DNA from: CALRGE01 sp964365765
GTDB taxonomy: Bacteria; Patescibacteriota; Gracilibacteria; UBA1369; 2-02-FULL-48-14
Assembly (NCBI GenBank): GCA_964365765.1
Contig: CAYIRB010000065.1
Location: forward strand, 1-5,778
DNA length: 5,778 bases
Reading direction: 5' to 3'
The notes under the pieces were generated by a model. The model searched no databases. It was not told the DNA's origin and was given only the letters and a program-made list of their open reading frames with translations. The translations under genes were made by a program, and so were the position numbers. Of this stretch, positions 5,304 to 5,778 are shown piece after piece (the first letter of the stretch is position 1; each line of letters starts with the position of its first letter).

Positions 5304-5778
5304 ATGCAAGTTCTAATAAATTCATTCGCGCGCCTGAAAGCCTACCTCGAAAAAAATAATATCGAAGCCTATCGCCTTTATAATTGCGAAAAGCTCCCGC
5401 TCGCAATCGACATCTACAAAAGCAACGCGGTGATTCATTTGTTCGACTCCGTTTCGGACGGCCTGAAAACCGAAATCGAAACCGCGCTTAAATCGCTCGG
5501 CATCAACAATTACTTTTATAAAGATCGCACGGGGCGCGGCGCGGGCTCTCCCGTGAAAGCCGAGGGGAAAGAAATCACGGTGAATGAATACGGCCGCAAA
5601 TTTCTCATCAATCTATCCGACTATCTCGACACGGGACTGTTTTTGGACCACCGAGAAACTCGCAAATTCATCGGTTCGAAAAGCAAAAACAAAGTCGTGC
5701 TCAACACATTCGCTTATACCGGCTCGTTTACCATTTACGCCGCCTCCGGCGGCGCGGCCAAAACATACAGCGTCGACC
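5304..5778 (+). CDS. RlmK-like class I SAM-dependent rRNA methyltransferase (5' part only)
   Basis: The first 158 codons of a methyltransferase that runs off the window. Residues 1-45 (NSFARLKAYL, then EAYRLYNCEKLPLAIDIY) resemble the start of the RlmK half of RlmKL, which makes N7-methylguanosine at G2069 of 23S rRNA in E. coli. NEYGRKFLINLSDYLDTG and LFLDHRETR (about 94-120) are the RlmK/RlmI linker and catalytic-domain entry. VVLNTFAYTGSFTIYAASGG (131-150) is SAM motif I, and D158 should be the acidic residue binding the SAM ribose. The THUMP and RlmL domains that precede RlmK in RlmKL are absent, and an in-frame TAA at 5283-5285 shows they are not fused upstream, so this is a stand-alone protein. 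ATG 5304 is the first ATG after that stop; there is no Shine-Dalgarno sequence. RlmI-like m5C methyltransferases are the main alternative; the missing C-terminus would help decide. Confidence 0.85.
   Translation, partial: MQVLINSFARLKAYLEKNNIEAYRLYNCEKLPLAIDIYKSNAVIHLFDSVSDGLKTEIETALKSLGINNYFYKDRTGRGAGSPVKAEGKEITVNEYGRKFLINLSDYLDTGLFLDHRETRKFIGSKSKNKVVLNTFAYTGSFTIYAASGGAAKTYSVD

Overview
The window is gene-dense and fully bacterial in layout, with nine protein-coding genes, almost no spare intergenic DNA, and no stretch over 75 bases without a gene. No rRNA, tRNA, CRISPR array, insertion sequence or phage gene is visible. By eye the GC content is in the low to mid 40s percent. Start codons are ATG without convincing Shine-Dalgarno sequences, and the clearest promoter has an ordinary sigma-70 type -10 box (TATAAT). 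The mix of small compact genes, a membrane-anchored FKBP, an AI-2E family permease and SD-poor starts fits an uncultivated lineage such as a candidate phylum (Patescibacteria/CPR-like). That placement is a guess; no marker gene in the window settles it.

Left part, + strand (1-2226): the 3' end of a Bcp/PrxQ-type thiol peroxidase, then a DUF2203 protein, then a complete M17 leucyl aminopeptidase with every metal and catalytic residue in place. The gaps are 41 and 29 bases and I see no terminator between the genes, so they may be co-transcribed. The shared theme, if any, is cytoplasmic housekeeping (peroxide defence, peptide turnover).

Middle and right part, - strand (2219-5232), read right to left: a membrane-anchored FKBP-type prolyl isomerase; a strong promoter whose -35 box contains the FKBP stop codon; an unrecognised 160-residue putative lipoprotein; a nucleotide-sugar 3,5-epimerase/4-reductase of the kind found at the C-terminal end of plant rhamnose synthases, joined to the lipoprotein by an ATGA overlap; an AI-2E family transporter 15 bases further on; and a 33-residue single-span membrane peptide starting one base after the transporter stop. 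The last four look like one operon directed at the cell envelope. The tiny gene collides tail-to-tail with the aminopeptidase gene, overlapping it by 8 bases.

Right edge, + strand (5304-5778): the first 158 codons of a stand-alone methyltransferase resembling the RlmK half of the 23S rRNA methyltransferase RlmKL, divergent from FKBP across a 71-base gap holding a candidate promoter for FKBP.

The most notable items are the eukaryote/giant-virus-style epimerase-reductase, the unannotated 33-residue membrane peptide coupled to the transporter, the orphan cysteine-containing lipoprotein, and the lack of ribosome-binding sites together with predicted very short leaders.
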